A stretch of DNA of 64,000 bases from Verrucomicrobiota bacterium (GTDB lineage Bacteria; Verrucomicrobiota; Verrucomicrobiia; Chthoniobacterales; UBA10450): positions 1 through 64,000 of the forward strand of contig JAFASN010000084.1 of the NCBI GenBank assembly GCA_019244415.1, in the 5' to 3' direction. This document shows positions 37,840 to 47,581 of this stretch, in pieces. How positions within the stretch are numbered: position 1 is the stretch's first letter; every line of letters begins with the position of its first letter. The position numbers were made by a program, and so were the translations under genes. The notes under the pieces are model-generated. The model was not told where the DNA came from. It searched no databases and saw nothing but the letters and a program-made list of their open reading frames with translations.

Positions 37840-39663
37840 ATGAAGATCGAAGATTACGCTTTTCTCAGCGATACCCAGACCGGCGCGGTCGTTTCGCGCG
37901 ACGGATCAATTGACTGGCTTTGCTTTCCGCGATTCGACTCAGGCGCGTGTTTCGCGGCCTTGCTGGGCACGGCGAAGAATGGCCGCTGGCTCATCACGCC
38001 GAGCGCCCAAGTCACTCGCGCGACGCGCCGCTATCGCGGCGATACTTTGATCCTAGAGACAACGCTTGAAACGGCGGATGGCGCGGTGCGATTGATCGAT
38101 TTCATGCCGCCGCGCGGCACGAACCCCGACATCGTGCGCCTCATCGAGGGCGTGCGCGGAAAAGTGCCGATGCGAATGGAACTGATCATCCGTTTTGATT
38201 ACGGTGACATGGTGCCGTGGGTACGAAAACGCGGCGACGGGCTCGAGGCGATTGCTGGACCGGACGCGCTGATCCTGCGTACCGCGGTGGAAACGCACGG
38301 CGAAAATCTTACCACCGTGGCTGAATTCGATGTCGCCGAAGGCCAGCGTGTACCGTTTGTACTCACGTGGTTCGCGTCGCACCAAAAAGCGCCGCGGCGA
38401 GTTGATCCAGAGCAGGCGCTACGCGACACGGAGAAGTATTGGAACGATTGGACCGGCCGCTGCGAACATCGCGGCGAGTGGCGCGAGGCGGTGGTGCGTT
38501 CGCTCGTAACCCTGAAAGGGCTGACGTTTGCGCCAACCGGCGGCATTGTTGCCGCTGCGACAACATCGTTGCCGGAGGAGATCGGCGGCGTGCGCAACTG
38601 GGATTACCGGTACTGCTGGCTGCGCGACGCCACCTTCACGCTATTCGCATTCATCCGATCCGGCTACCTCGATGAAGCGCGCTCGTGGCGCGAATGGTTG
38701 TTGCGCGCGATCGCCGGCAGTCCGTCGCAAATGCAAATCATGTACGCCGTTCGCGGTGAACGCCGCCTGCCTGAGTACGAGCTGTCCTGGCTTGCAGGCT
38801 ATGAAAACTCCAGGCCGGTGCGTGTGGGCAACGCTGCCTCGAACCAGTTCCAGCTCGACGTTTATGGGGAGGTGATGAGCTCGCTCTACCACGCGCATCG
38901 CGCCGGCATCACGACCGACATGCCGGCCTGGGCGTTGCAAAAAGCGCTGATGAACTTCCTTGAATCACACTGGGACAAGCCGGACGAAGGAATCTGGGAA
39001 GTACGCGGCGGGCGCAAGGATTTCACGCATTCAAAAGTCATGGCCTGGCTCGCCTTTCATCGGGCGGTGCAAATGGTCGAGGAAGAAGGATTGAACGCGA
39101 ATGATCATCTCGCGCGCTGGAAACAGATTCGCGACGAAATTCACCGGCAGGTTTGCGAACGTGGTTACAACCCGAAAGTGAAAGCTTTCACGCAGTACTA
39201 CGGCTCGAATGCGCTCGACGCGAGCATTCTCATGCTGCCGATCGTCGGTTTCCTCCCGCCCAATGATCCGCGTGTACTTTCCACCATCGCGGCCATCGAG
39301 CGCGACCTGATGGTCGATGGTTTTGTGCTTCGTTACCGGCCGCAGAAAGAAAACGTGGATGGTTTGCCCGGGACTGAAGGCGTTTTCCTGCCATGTTCAT
39401 TCTGGCTTGCGACTTGCCTCAAACTGGTCGGTCGCGAAAAAGACGCGCGCGATTTGTTCGAGCGGCTCCTCGGCTTGCGCAACGATCTCGGCTTGCTTTC
39501 GGAAGAGTACGATCCACACGCGAAACGTCAGCTCGGCAATTTCCCGCAGGCGTTTTCTCATCTCGCGCTGGTGACCACAGGGTACGTGCTCGAACACGGA
39601 CTCGATGCGATTCGTGGGAAAAAGAACACAATACAACCTGAGAGCCACGCGCGGAAGACATGA
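37840..39663 (+). CDS. GH15 glucoamylase/trehalase-like glycoside hydrolase
   Basis: 607 residues from ATG at 37840, with GGCAGG upstream; an ATG nine codons earlier is less likely. The N-terminal beta-sandwich starts IEDYAFLSDTQTGAVVSRDG, and the (alpha/alpha)6 barrel contains GGVRNWDYRYCWLRDATFTL, FTHSKVMAWLAFHRAV and GTEGVFLPCSFWLA, the usual sites of catalytic glutamates in bacterial GH15. There is no signal peptide, so it works in the cytoplasm, probably on trehalose, maltooligosaccharides or glycogen-derived glucans. Confidence 0.93.
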   Translation: MKIEDYAFLSDTQTGAVVSRDGSIDWLCFPRFDSGACFAALLGTAKNGRWLITPSAQVTRATRRYRGDTLILETTLETADGAVRLIDFMPPRGTNPDIVRLIEGVRGKVPMRMELIIRFDYGDMVPWVRKRGDGLEAIAGPDALILRTAVETHGENLTTVAEFDVAEGQRVPFVLTWFASHQKAPRRVDPEQALRDTEKYWNDWTGRCEHRGEWREAVVRSLVTLKGLTFAPTGGIVAAATTSLPEEIGGVRNWDYRYCWLRDATFTLFAFIRSGYLDEARSWREWLLRAIAGSPSQMQIMYAVRGERRLPEYELSWLAGYENSRPVRVGNAASNQFQLDVYGEVMSSLYHAHRAGITTDMPAWALQKALMNFLESHWDKPDEGIWEVRGGRKDFTHSKVMAWLAFHRAVQMVEEEGLNANDHLARWKQIRDEIHRQVCERGYNPKVKAFTQYYGSNALDASILMLPIVGFLPPNDPRVLSTIAAIERDLMVDGFVLRYRPQKENVDGLPGTEGVFLPCSFWLATCLKLVGREKDARDLFERLLGLRNDLGLLSEEYDPHAKRQLGNFPQAFSHLALVTTGYVLEHGLDAIRGKKNTIQPESHARKT

Positions 39664-39748
39664 TGCGAGCGCAACTCAACTCCGTGGAATTGGCCGCTCA
39701 CGGCCTAACGGCGCTTGCCCACCGGCACCGCGCGACTTCTCAGGCGCT

Positions 39749-40084
39749 TTGAAGAGCGAGGGTGGCATTCACAATCCGGCGGTGATCGACCTTTTTGCGG
39801 TCGATTCCAAGACGGGTGAGGTGTTGCTGGTGATGAATGAAACGCGGGCGTGGGACGGCGGGGACGAACAGTTGTTTCAGCTCCAGGAAAAATTTAACGC
39901 TTACACCTCGTTCATTTTGGATGGCGAAATGGCCACGAGCCATCCCGAGCTGGCGGGACGACCGGTGCGCATCGAGTTGCGCTCGGCCGAAATGCCGAGC
40001 GCACGAGCCGTTGCGCTGCTCGCGACCATTCACGATCAGCTCGAGCTTCAGGAGATAAAGCTGGAAGTAATCGTCAGGCGATGA
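39749..40084 (+). CDS. DUF6572 domain protein
   Basis: About 111 residues. The conserved part runs from NPAVIDLFAVDSKTGEVLLV through ETRAWDGGDEQLFQLQEKFN, AYTSFILDGEM and ends with an alpha/beta tail. Function is unknown for the family; the pattern suggests a small cytoplasmic protein. The start is doubtful: TTG at 39749 or GTG at 39782. The ATG at 39605 lies inside the GH15 gene and its extra sequence looks random. The stop overlaps the next gene by four bases, so translation is coupled. Confidence 0.7.
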   Translation: MKSEGGIHNPAVIDLFAVDSKTGEVLLVMNETRAWDGGDEQLFQLQEKFNAYTSFILDGEMATSHPELAGRPVRIELRSAEMPSARAVALLATIHDQLELQEIKLEVIVRR

Positions 40085-41064
40085 GTGGAGAAAACATGCA
40101 GGAATTACCGCCGGTGCGGCCTATCGCGCTCGACGAGATTCGCGCGGCCGCGAAACGCATCGCGGGCACAATCGTGCGCACGCCGCTGGTGCGCCTCGAT
40201 CTCGGCCCAAACGCGCCCGACATCCGGCTAAAGCTGGAAAATCTGCAACCAATCAACGCCTACAAACTGCGCGGTGCGGCAAACGCCGTGGCGATGTTGC
40301 CGGAAGAATTACGCCGCCGTGGCGTTTGGACGATCAGCGCCGGGAATGCAGGCCAGGGCGTCGCTTATGCCGCGCGTCAAGCAGGCGTGCCGTGCGCGGT
40401 CGTTGTCATCGAAACCGCCCCGGATTCGAAAGTACAACGCATGCGGGCACTCGGTGCGAAGTTGATCCCGGTACCGTTTGATGTGGCCTGGCAAGCGATG
40501 GAAAACCGCACCTACGACGCAGTAGAAGGCACGTTCATTCATCCGTTTGATGACCACGATTTCATCGCCGGCAACGCCACGATGGCGCTCGAGATTTTAG
40601 AAGACGCGCCTGACGTGCAAGCTGTCATTGCCGCGATCGGCGGCGGCGGGTTAATCGCCGGCCTGGGCAGCGCAATCAAGTCACTGAAGCCGGACGTAAA
40701 AGTGTGGGGAGCTGAGCCCGAGACAGCATCGCCCGGCGCGCTCTCGTTCGCCGCGCGCTCGCCTCAGGTGTTCTCGGATTGGCAGTACTCGTTCGTCGAT
40801 GGCGCCGGCGGAAAAAGTATCTTCCCGCGCATGTGGGAGCGCATGAAGGATGTTGTCGGTGGCTCGATTGTCGTTAGCCTGGAACAAACGCGGCGTGCCA
40901 TGCGACTGATGGCGGAAAAGACGCGCGTGATTGCAGAAGGTGCCGGTGCATTGGCGCTCGCGGCGGCGCTAACTGGGCGCGCTGGAGATGGCCCACTGGT
41001 CGCCGTAGTCTCAGGCGGAAACATTGATCTGGCGAAGTTCTGCGAATTGATCGCCGAAGATTGA
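40081..41064 (+). CDS. Threonine/serine dehydratase-like PLP enzyme
   Basis: 327 residues of fold-type II PLP enzyme. The lysine that binds PLP is in QPINAYKLRGAANA, the substrate loop is ISAGNAGQGVAYAA and the phosphate loop is AIGGGGLIAGLGSAI. Relatives are threonine ammonia-lyases, serine racemases and hydroxyaspartate lyases; there is no C-terminal ACT domain, so a catabolic or racemase-like role is more likely than regulated isoleucine biosynthesis. ATGA overlap with the DUF6572 gene. Confidence 0.85.
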   Translation: MSGENMQELPPVRPIALDEIRAAAKRIAGTIVRTPLVRLDLGPNAPDIRLKLENLQPINAYKLRGAANAVAMLPEELRRRGVWTISAGNAGQGVAYAARQAGVPCAVVVIETAPDSKVQRMRALGAKLIPVPFDVAWQAMENRTYDAVEGTFIHPFDDHDFIAGNATMALEILEDAPDVQAVIAAIGGGGLIAGLGSAIKSLKPDVKVWGAEPETASPGALSFAARSPQVFSDWQYSFVDGAGGKSIFPRMWERMKDVVGGSIVVSLEQTRRAMRLMAEKTRVIAEGAGALALAAALTGRAGDGPLVAVVSGGNIDLAKFCELIAED

Positions 41065-41928
41065 TCAGCGGTTGGGGCGCGGTTCGGGCCTTGAGACTTT
41101 GGCATCCGGTTGTGGCTTGTAAGCGCGCCCTCGCGTGACCGCCGCCGTCTTTCGTTTTCTACTCGGTCGAAGAACACAGAAATAATCCGCGCCGAGGTTA
41201 CGAATATGGTAGTCGTTCAGGAAAGCCCGTGCTTCCTCCTTGGCCTTCTCATCGAGATGCAGGTGCTCGACCAGGATGGCAGCGGGTTGATACCTCGCGA
41301 GGTCGAGCTGACGCAGAATCAGCCAGTCATAACCTTCCGCATCAATGTGAAGAAAATCGATTCGTTCTACATTGTTGCGCTCGAGTAGCTCGCGCAAAGT
41401 GATTGCTGGGATATCCACCGTCTCGACGTACGGAAGTACCTGTTCATCGAGATGTTTTTTGATGTGTCCTTCCTTAAACGAGCCAAGTTGATCATACCAG
41501 AACGGTAAATTAGGTATATGCCGCTTGGCCGCTTCCGAGATGTAGTAGAACGGCATGTTCCCGGCACTATCCGCGACAGCTACATTTTCGAAGCGAAAGC
41601 GCGGATCAGCGCCGTAGTTATCGCACAGCCTCTTAAATAGGAATGGAACTGGCTCGACGAAAAGGGCCCGCCAATTCTTGTTCTTAACTATCAAATCGTG
41701 CAACGGATCGACTGTCTTGCCGTCGTTCGAGCCGATCTGGACTATCGATAACGGCTGTGCCGGATCGAGCACGCGACGGATTCGCCGCACCGGATCGCGC
41801 AGGTAAACCCACGCGCGGATCAGGATTGGACCGAAAAACGGGTTGTGTTTGAGCCATCGTTTCGTCCGCCGCAGCCGAAGGATTCGGGCAATAGTACGGC
41901 GGCTGAGTTGAGGGGGGAATAAGAACAT
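41065..41928 (-). CDS. FkbM-family methyltransferase
   Basis: About 287 residues from ATG at 41928; the frame is open to a GTG at 42012. The Rossmann-fold SAM site is IVQIGSNDGKTVDPLHDL, followed by ALFVEPVPFLFKRL and the family core IDFLHIDAEGYDWLILRQL. FkbM proteins O-methylate sugars or secondary metabolites; glycan methylation is the common guess. The C-terminus is basic and proline-rich. It ends immediately after, and convergent with, the PLP enzyme gene. Confidence 0.88.
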   Translation of the reverse strand: MFLFPPQLSRRTIARILRLRRTKRWLKHNPFFGPILIRAWVYLRDPVRRIRRVLDPAQPLSIVQIGSNDGKTVDPLHDLIVKNKNWRALFVEPVPFLFKRLCDNYGADPRFRFENVAVADSAGNMPFYYISEAAKRHIPNLPFWYDQLGSFKEGHIKKHLDEQVLPYVETVDIPAITLRELLERNNVERIDFLHIDAEGYDWLILRQLDLARYQPAAILVEHLHLDEKAKEEARAFLNDYHIRNLGADYFCVLRPSRKRKTAAVTRGRAYKPQPDAKVSRPEPRPNR

Positions 41929-42107
41929 AGGCGGACTGGTGAAAGAACGGCCAATTTCGGCTTGCCGGACGCGAAATGCGCCTGGGTGTGCCGGAGTGGC
42001 CTGCTTAAACACGCAGCGAGAACCGCGCCAGTCGCGCGATATTCCTCGCCCGCGGGTTTGACCGTTGCGGCTGATTGCGTCGGTGCCCGGCTGCGCTACT
42101 TTGAATT

Positions 42108-43109
42108 ATGAGTACCGCCGTCACCGAACCGCCACAAACCACGACACAGCTGAATCAGCTCGAGCAGCTCAAGCAGTTCACTAAAGTAGTAGCGGACACG
42201 GGCGACTTTGAATCGATCAGGGTTTTCAAGCCGCAGGATGCCACCACGAATCCGAGCTTGATCTTAGCCGCAGCACAGAAGCCGCAGTACGCTCATCTAC
42301 TGGACGAGGTTCTGCGGGACCGGAAGAACTCCGGGCTAAGTGGAAACGAGCAGATTCAGGACATCATCGATCATCTTCTGGTGCAGTTCGGCTGCGAAAT
42401 TCTCACCATTGTGCCGGGGCGAGTTTCGACTGAAACGGACGCGCGGCTGTCGTTTGACGTAGAAGGTTCTATAGCGAAGGCTCGCCGCTTGATCGCGCTC
42501 TACAAGGAGAGAGGCATAGGTCCCGAACGAGTGTTGATCAAGATTGCTTCTACATGGGAAGGAATCGAGGCGGCCGAGCAATTACAACAGGAAGGTATTC
42601 GCTGTAACATGACGCTGCTGTTTTCACTTCCGCAGGCAGTTCGCTGTGCCGAGGCTAAAGTACAGCTGATTTCGCCTTTTGTCGGCCGTATCTATGATTG
42701 GTATAAGAAAGCGAATAATCGCGACTATACCGGTGCAGAAGACCCGGGCGTGCAATCAGTGGACGAAATCTACTCGTACTATAAGAAGTTTGAGTACAGG
42801 ACGGAAGTGATGGGTGCTAGCTTCCGTAACACCGGCCAGATACTCGAGCTGACTGGCTGTGACCTTTTGACGATTAGCCCTGAATTGATGCAGGAGCTAA
42901 CTGAATCGACCGAGCCGGTCACGCGCAAGCTTAGCCCGGAAAAAGCGAAGACCGCTCAACTAGAACGGATGCGCCTGGACGAAAAAAGCTTCCGATACTT
43001 ACTAAACGACAACGCGATGGCGACCGAGAAAACGGCCGAGGGAATTAGGAAATTTGCGGCCGATATTGTTAAGCTGGAGAAGTTGGTTGCGCAGAAGCTG
43101 CAAAGGTGA
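42108..43109 (+). CDS. tal: Transaldolase (TalB type)
   Basis: 333 residues. The N-terminal [13 protein letters not shown] and [13 protein letters not shown] segments, the Schiff-base lysine in [12 protein letters not shown] and the [11 protein letters not shown] loop identify a class 1 transaldolase of the non-oxidative pentose phosphate pathway, exchanging dihydroxyacetone units between sugar phosphates. Complete, with standard C-terminal helices. Stands alone upstream of the S10 peptidase gene. Confidence 0.96.
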   Translation: MSTAVTEPPQTTTQLNQLEQLKQFTKVVADTGDFESIRVFKPQDATTNPSLILAAAQKPQYAHLLDEVLRDRKNSGLSGNEQIQDIIDHLLVQFGCEILTIVPGRVSTETDARLSFDVEGSIAKARRLIALYKERGIGPERVLIKIASTWEGIEAAEQLQQEGIRCNMTLLFSLPQAVRCAEAKVQLISPFVGRIYDWYKKANNRDYTGAEDPGVQSVDEIYSYYKKFEYRTEVMGASFRNTGQILELTGCDLLTISPELMQELTESTEPVTRKLSPEKAKTAQLERMRLDEKSFRYLLNDNAMATEKTAEGIRKFAADIVKLEKLVAQKLQR

Positions 43110-43185
43110 ATCGCGATTATCAGCAGAGCGAGTGGAAATAGTTTGCTCGAACTCCGGTTCCGGCGATTTTAACGAGGTCGTTGCC

Positions 43186-44973
43186 ATGAGAAGAGTGCTC
43201 CAAGCAAGTCGCGCGAAATCGACCAGGCCGATTGTCTTCCGAAAACATCTGTGCCGTTCTGTCTTTTCCTTCATCGTAGCAAGTGCGACCCTGATAGTAC
43301 CGCTCGAAGCGGCTTCCCATAAAGGCTCAGAGGTGGAAGCGAACGAAGCGAAGGCAGATGCTTCCGTAACACCCACGCCGACGGCCACGCCGACGTCTGC
43401 CGATAAATCCGCCCCTGCGCCGGACTTCAAACCCGAATCCAGCAATAGTTCAGGGAGCGTGACTGTGGAGGGTAATCGCATCGATTACCAGGCCGTCGCA
43501 GGGACTCTCGTCGTCCACCCAAAAGGCTGGGATGACGCGGCAGCGGCTGAAGAGAAGAAAACCAAGGAAAGCGAGCAGAGCAAAGAGGAGTCGCAGGGCG
43601 AGGGCGAGGCGAAGAACCCGACGGCGGAAGCGTCGATGTTCTACGTAGCGTACACGAAGCAGCATACCGAGCCAGAAAAACGGCCGATCACGTTTCTTTT
43701 CAACGGCGGCCCGGGCTCTTCAACCGTCTGGCTGCACATGGGTGCGTTCGGACCGCGGCGCGTGATCACGGCGGATAATTCGCATACGCCAGCCGCGCCG
43801 TATCAGGTGGTGAACAACGATTTCAGTTTGCTGGACGCGAGCGATCTTGTCTTCGTCGACGCTCCTGGCACCGGCTTTAGCCGGATCGCCGGCAAGAACA
43901 AGGAAAAGGAGTTCTACGGCGTGGACCAGGACGCGCACGCGTTCGCGGAATTCATCGTTGCGTATCTCACTAAGTACGGGCGCTGGAACTCACCGAAATA
44001 TCTCTTCGGTGAAAGCTACGGCACGCCGCGCTCTGCGGTGCTGTCGAACCTGCTGGAACAGGAGTACGACCTTGATTTGAATGGCGTCATGCTGCTCTCG
44101 CAAATTCTAAACTTCGATCTGAGCGCGGATCGGCCAGAAAGCAATCCCGCAATCGAGCTGCCGTATGTCGTGGCTCTGCCCACCTACGCCGCCAGCGCCT
44201 GGTATCATCACAAGTTGCCCGGCCCGAATGCTCCGGCCGACTTGGAAGCTTTCCTCAAGGAAGTCGAGGATTTCGCGACAACACAGTACGCGCACGCGCT
44301 GGCCGAAGGAGCAACCCTGCCGCAGGCCGAACGTCAGGGCATTGCTGAAAAGCTGCATCAGTACACCGGCCTGCCCGTCAGCTACATCCTGAAGGCAAAT
44401 TTGCGCATCGACGGCGGTGAGTTCGAGAAGAATCTCCAGGACGATGCGGACATGACTACCGGAAGACTCGATACGCGCTTTTCCGGTCCGACGATGGATC
44501 CGCTAAGTAAAGAAGCCGAGTACGATCCGCAGGCCGCCGCCATAAGTTCGGCTTATGTCTCGGCATTCAACGACTACGTCAGGAAGGCTTTGAACTTTGG
44601 TCAGGATAAGATGTATCGGCCGCAAACCTCCTTGTGGAGGAAATGGGATTTCAAACACGAGCCGCCAGGAGCGCGCCAGCCGCTGCAACAGGCGACCAAT
44701 ACCATGCCGGATTTAGCCCGCGCGATGAAGTACAATCCTGATCTGAGGATCTTTCTGGCGGGCGGTTATTTCGATTTGGCGACGCCGTTCTACGAGGGTT
44801 GGGTGGAAATGCACCATCTGCCGATTCCAGCATCGCTTCAGGACCATATTCAATATCACTATTATCAGTCGGGCCACATGGTTTACGCCCACCAGGAGTC
44901 GCTCAAGGCCCTTCACGACGACGCAGCTGCGTTCATCCAAGCGACCGATCACCTCGGCAAGCCGGGAAGTTAG
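43186..44973 (+). CDS. Secreted serine carboxypeptidase-like protein (peptidase S10)
   Basis: 595 residues from ATG at 43186, where a basic N-terminus and hydrophobic core (SVFSFIVASATLIVPLEAAS) form a signal peptide. A low-complexity acidic/Thr-Pro linker follows. The S10 catalytic serine is in YLFGESYGTPRSAV (about residue 277), the aspartate in FLAGGYFDLATPF and the histidine in SGHMVYAHQESL, so the triad is complete. FLFNGGPGSSTVWLH forms the oxyanion region. It should trim C-terminal residues from peptides outside the cytoplasm. A Lys/Glu-rich insert lies near 120-145. Confidence 0.92.
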   Translation: MRRVLQASRAKSTRPIVFRKHLCRSVFSFIVASATLIVPLEAASHKGSEVEANEAKADASVTPTPTATPTSADKSAPAPDFKPESSNSSGSVTVEGNRIDYQAVAGTLVVHPKGWDDAAAAEEKKTKESEQSKEESQGEGEAKNPTAEASMFYVAYTKQHTEPEKRPITFLFNGGPGSSTVWLHMGAFGPRRVITADNSHTPAAPYQVVNNDFSLLDASDLVFVDAPGTGFSRIAGKNKEKEFYGVDQDAHAFAEFIVAYLTKYGRWNSPKYLFGESYGTPRSAVLSNLLEQEYDLDLNGVMLLSQILNFDLSADRPESNPAIELPYVVALPTYAASAWYHHKLPGPNAPADLEAFLKEVEDFATTQYAHALAEGATLPQAERQGIAEKLHQYTGLPVSYILKANLRIDGGEFEKNLQDDADMTTGRLDTRFSGPTMDPLSKEAEYDPQAAAISSAYVSAFNDYVRKALNFGQDKMYRPQTSLWRKWDFKHEPPGARQPLQQATNTMPDLARAMKYNPDLRIFLAGGYFDLATPFYEGWVEMHHLPIPASLQDHIQYHYYQSGHMVYAHQESLKALHDDAAAFIQATDHLGKPGS

Positions 44974-45033
44974 AGTGTAGGCAATTCACTTTCGTCAGCT
45001 TCTGTTTGCCCGTGAGCTGGACTAAGCTCAGGA

Positions 45034-46038
45034 ATGCCACGGAAGAACGTGAAGCGGCGGCAAGCGCCTCTTTTGCGCATGGGTTTTCCCGTGAAGGTGG
45101 TCGGGCGCGAAGGATTGAAGAGCAATGACACGCGACGCTGGCAGAAGAAGCCGCATCTCCGCACTTCGATTGAGTACTTGCACGCGATTTTTGATTATCT
45201 CGCGGGGCAGAAGATCACGATGTACCGCATTTCGAGCGATATTGCTCCGTACTTAACGCATCCGGAAAAGCCTGAGTTTCGCAACCAGATTACCGAAGCG
45301 CGGCGCGAGCTGGCCGCATTGGGCAAGGTGGCGCGCCAACGCGACCTGCGGCTTTCTTTTCATCCTTCGCAGTACATCATCCTGAACACAGCGGATGAGC
45401 GCCTGCTTCGGCAAAGCCTCCATGACATCGAGGCTCAGGCGGAGATGCTCGATGTGATGGAACTCGGGCCGGAAGCTTGTGTGGTGATTCACGTCGGCGG
45501 GGCGTATGAGGACCGTGTGGCGGCACGAGATCGCTGGATGCAAACTTATGAAAGGCGCCTCTCGGCACGCGCAAGAGCGCGTTTGGTGCTGGAGAACGAC
45601 GATGTCTCGTTTAGCGCCGCAGATGTGCTCGCGATCCATCGCCGTGTCGGTGTTCCGCTGGTGTTCGATCATCATCACTTCTGGTGTCTGAACCCGGAAA
45701 AGCTGGAGCTCCGAAGTACGATGGAAAAGTTCGTCCGCACCTGGCCCGCCGGCGTCCGTCCGAAGGTGCATTTCTCGTCGCCGCGTACAGAAATGCGGGA
45801 GTGCATTGAACGGGACCGTAAAAGCCGCCGCCGTCGTAAGGTGCTAAAGCCGCCGCTGCTGACCAGCCACGCCGACTTCGTGAATCCGTTCGAGTTCGCT
45901 ACCTTCATGCGTACGATGGCAGACTTAGAGTTCGATGTGATGCTGGAAGCGAAAATGAAAGACGTAGCCTTGTTGCGACTGCGGCGCGACCTGACACGTT
46001 GCGCGCCTGAGGTTGCGGCGCGTTTCGCTATAGAATGA
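45034..46038 (+). CDS. uvsE: UV damage endonuclease
   Basis: 334 residues of UVDE, a TIM-barrel nuclease that nicks 5' to cyclobutane dimers and 6-4 photoproducts, starting alternative excision repair. Family segments: MYRISSDIAPYLTHPE, LSFHPSQYIILN, CVVIHVGGAYEDR, LVLENDD and VFDHHHFWC, with the metal-binding His/Glu residues present. The C-terminus EFDVMLEAKMKDVALLRL is also standard. The DUF4256 gene begins three bases after the stop, so the pair is cotranscribed. Confidence 0.95.
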   Translation: MPRKNVKRRQAPLLRMGFPVKVVGREGLKSNDTRRWQKKPHLRTSIEYLHAIFDYLAGQKITMYRISSDIAPYLTHPEKPEFRNQITEARRELAALGKVARQRDLRLSFHPSQYIILNTADERLLRQSLHDIEAQAEMLDVMELGPEACVVIHVGGAYEDRVAARDRWMQTYERRLSARARARLVLENDDVSFSAADVLAIHRRVGVPLVFDHHHFWCLNPEKLELRSTMEKFVRTWPAGVRPKVHFSSPRTEMRECIERDRKSRRRRKVLKPPLLTSHADFVNPFEFATFMRTMADLEFDVMLEAKMKDVALLRLRRDLTRCAPEVAARFAIE

Positions 46039-46041
46039 AGT

Positions 46042-46605
46042 ATGAGTCAGAAGAAGAACGTACTAGGTTCGAAAGAGCGCGAGCAGCTACTGGAAACGTT
46101 GCAGCGCCGCTTCGAAAAGAACATGCCACGTCACGAGGCATTTGACTGGCACAAGGTAAAGGCGCGTCTCGAGGCTCATCCTGAAAAACTCTGGTCGGTG
46201 CACGAGATGGAAGCAACCGGCGGTGAACCTGACGTGATCGGACAGGATAAGTACGGCGCATACATCTTCGTGGATTGCTCGGCGCAAAGTCCCGAAAGAC
46301 GAGTTAGCCTTTGCTACGATGATGCAGCGCTCGCAGCGAGAAAGGAACATAAGCCGAAGGGCAGCGCTGTAGCCACGGCGGAACAGATGGGTGTCGAACT
46401 CCTCACCGAAGATGAATATTTCGCGCTACAGAAGCTGGGCGAGTTCGATACAAAAAGATCAAGCTGGATCAAGACGCCGCCGGAGATCAGGAAGCAAGGT
46501 GGTGCCCTGTGGTGCGGCCGCAGCTACGGCCGTGTCTTCGTCGGTTCAAACGGCGCGGATTCCTACTTCCGCGGTAGAGGATTCCGCGCCTCGGTCCGAG
46601 TCTAA
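46042..46605 (+). CDS. DUF4256 family protein
   Basis: 187 residues matching DUF4256: WSVHEMEATGGEPDVIG, YIFVDCSAQSPERRVSLCYD, GVELLTEDEYFALQKLG and GRVFVGSNGADSYFRGRGFR. Family function is unknown. It starts three bases after uvsE, and this link suggests a DNA-repair or stress context, which is inference. Confidence 0.9.
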   Translation: MSQKKNVLGSKEREQLLETLQRRFEKNMPRHEAFDWHKVKARLEAHPEKLWSVHEMEATGGEPDVIGQDKYGAYIFVDCSAQSPERRVSLCYDDAALAARKEHKPKGSAVATAEQMGVELLTEDEYFALQKLGEFDTKRSSWIKTPPEIRKQGGALWCGRSYGRVFVGSNGADSYFRGRGFRASVRV

Positions 46606-46653
46606 GAACATCTCTTTGGATACCCCGAAGTAGGAATTTTGTTGCGATGCATC

Positions 46654-46665
46654 TCCTGCGTTCCT
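46654..46665. repeat. TCCTGCGTTCCT dispersed repeat copy
   Basis: Identical to an arm of the rplJ-rplL hairpin (7130-7141), and followed by a similar (A/G)AGA.ATA tail. It lies between DUF4256 and the esterase gene. Confidence 0.4.
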
Positions 46666-46699
46666 GAGATATCTCTGCGTCTGAAGTGGCGCGAGCTCG

Positions 46700-47425
46700 T
46701 TAGAAATCGTGCCCGACATATTCCCACATCTGGTGATGCCAGTAAGGCCAGTCGTGACCGCCTTGCGCACCCCAGTCGTCCAGATGATGAGCTATCCCCC
46801 GATAGCTGAGTACTTCAGACATTCGATAGGTGGGGCCAGGCACTTCCCATGGCCCGCAGCCGGTCGCAAGGTGGATATCACAACTGCGGTACTGATCGAG
46901 GAACCATGGGTCGCTTTGGTTGGCCATGTAATCGACCGGGTTATTGAAGTAGAAATTGTCATCATACATGCCGCTCATCGAATCGCGCAGATCGTAAACG
47001 CCGGAGAGGGCGTAGCAACGTTTCACGCGATCGGGATGTTTGAAGAGTGTGTTGGCGGCATGATAAGCGCCAAGCGAAGCACCGTAGGTGGTGATGGCGA
47101 TGCCGGGACTCTGGCATTGTGATTCGATGAATGGAATAACTTCGCGAGCTACGTAGGCATCGTATTGTGCCTGGAGCCAGCTGCGATGGAACGGGTGGGC
47201 GCTCTTGTTACTGAACGAATCGCTTTGTACTCCGTTGATGCAGAAGATCCTGATCCGTCCGGCCTCGAGGTAAGGAGAAAGCGTACGGATCATGCCCTGG
47301 CCTTGCTGTTCATGTTCATCGCCCATGCTGGTAGGGAATGCGAGAATGGGCATGCCGTAGTGGCCGTAAACAGCGATGCCCATGTCGCGGCTGAGCCGAT
47401 CTGAGTACCAATGGTAATGCTGCAT
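46700..47425 (-). CDS. Alpha/beta hydrolase, esterase D-like
   Basis: 241 residues with the nucleophile elbow YGASLGAYHAAN (serine in GASLG) and a C-terminal histidine in GAQGGHDWPYWH. Matches the putative esterase (esterase D/PHB depolymerase-like) family. No signal peptide, so cytoplasmic. The natural ester is unknown. It is oriented away from the ABC genes that follow. Confidence 0.85.
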   Translation of the reverse strand: MQHYHWYSDRLSRDMGIAVYGHYGMPILAFPTSMGDEHEQQGQGMIRTLSPYLEAGRIRIFCINGVQSDSFSNKSAHPFHRSWLQAQYDAYVAREVIPFIESQCQSPGIAITTYGASLGAYHAANTLFKHPDRVKRCYALSGVYDLRDSMSGMYDDNFYFNNPVDYMANQSDPWFLDQYRSCDIHLATGCGPWEVPGPTYRMSEVLSYRGIAHHLDDWGAQGGHDWPYWHHQMWEYVGHDF

Positions 47426-47581
47426 ATCTCCCGAACTTATGAGGTTAGAAGCTCGGGCTCAAGGGTGCTCGAGGATTAATCGGCCAGGTAAGTTGCCGGC
47501 TGCCAAGCGCGGAACTGCGCTGACGAGCGCACATCGTATGCTCTTGCTAGCGAACCCGAGCACGCTACATCTACTGCGCTG

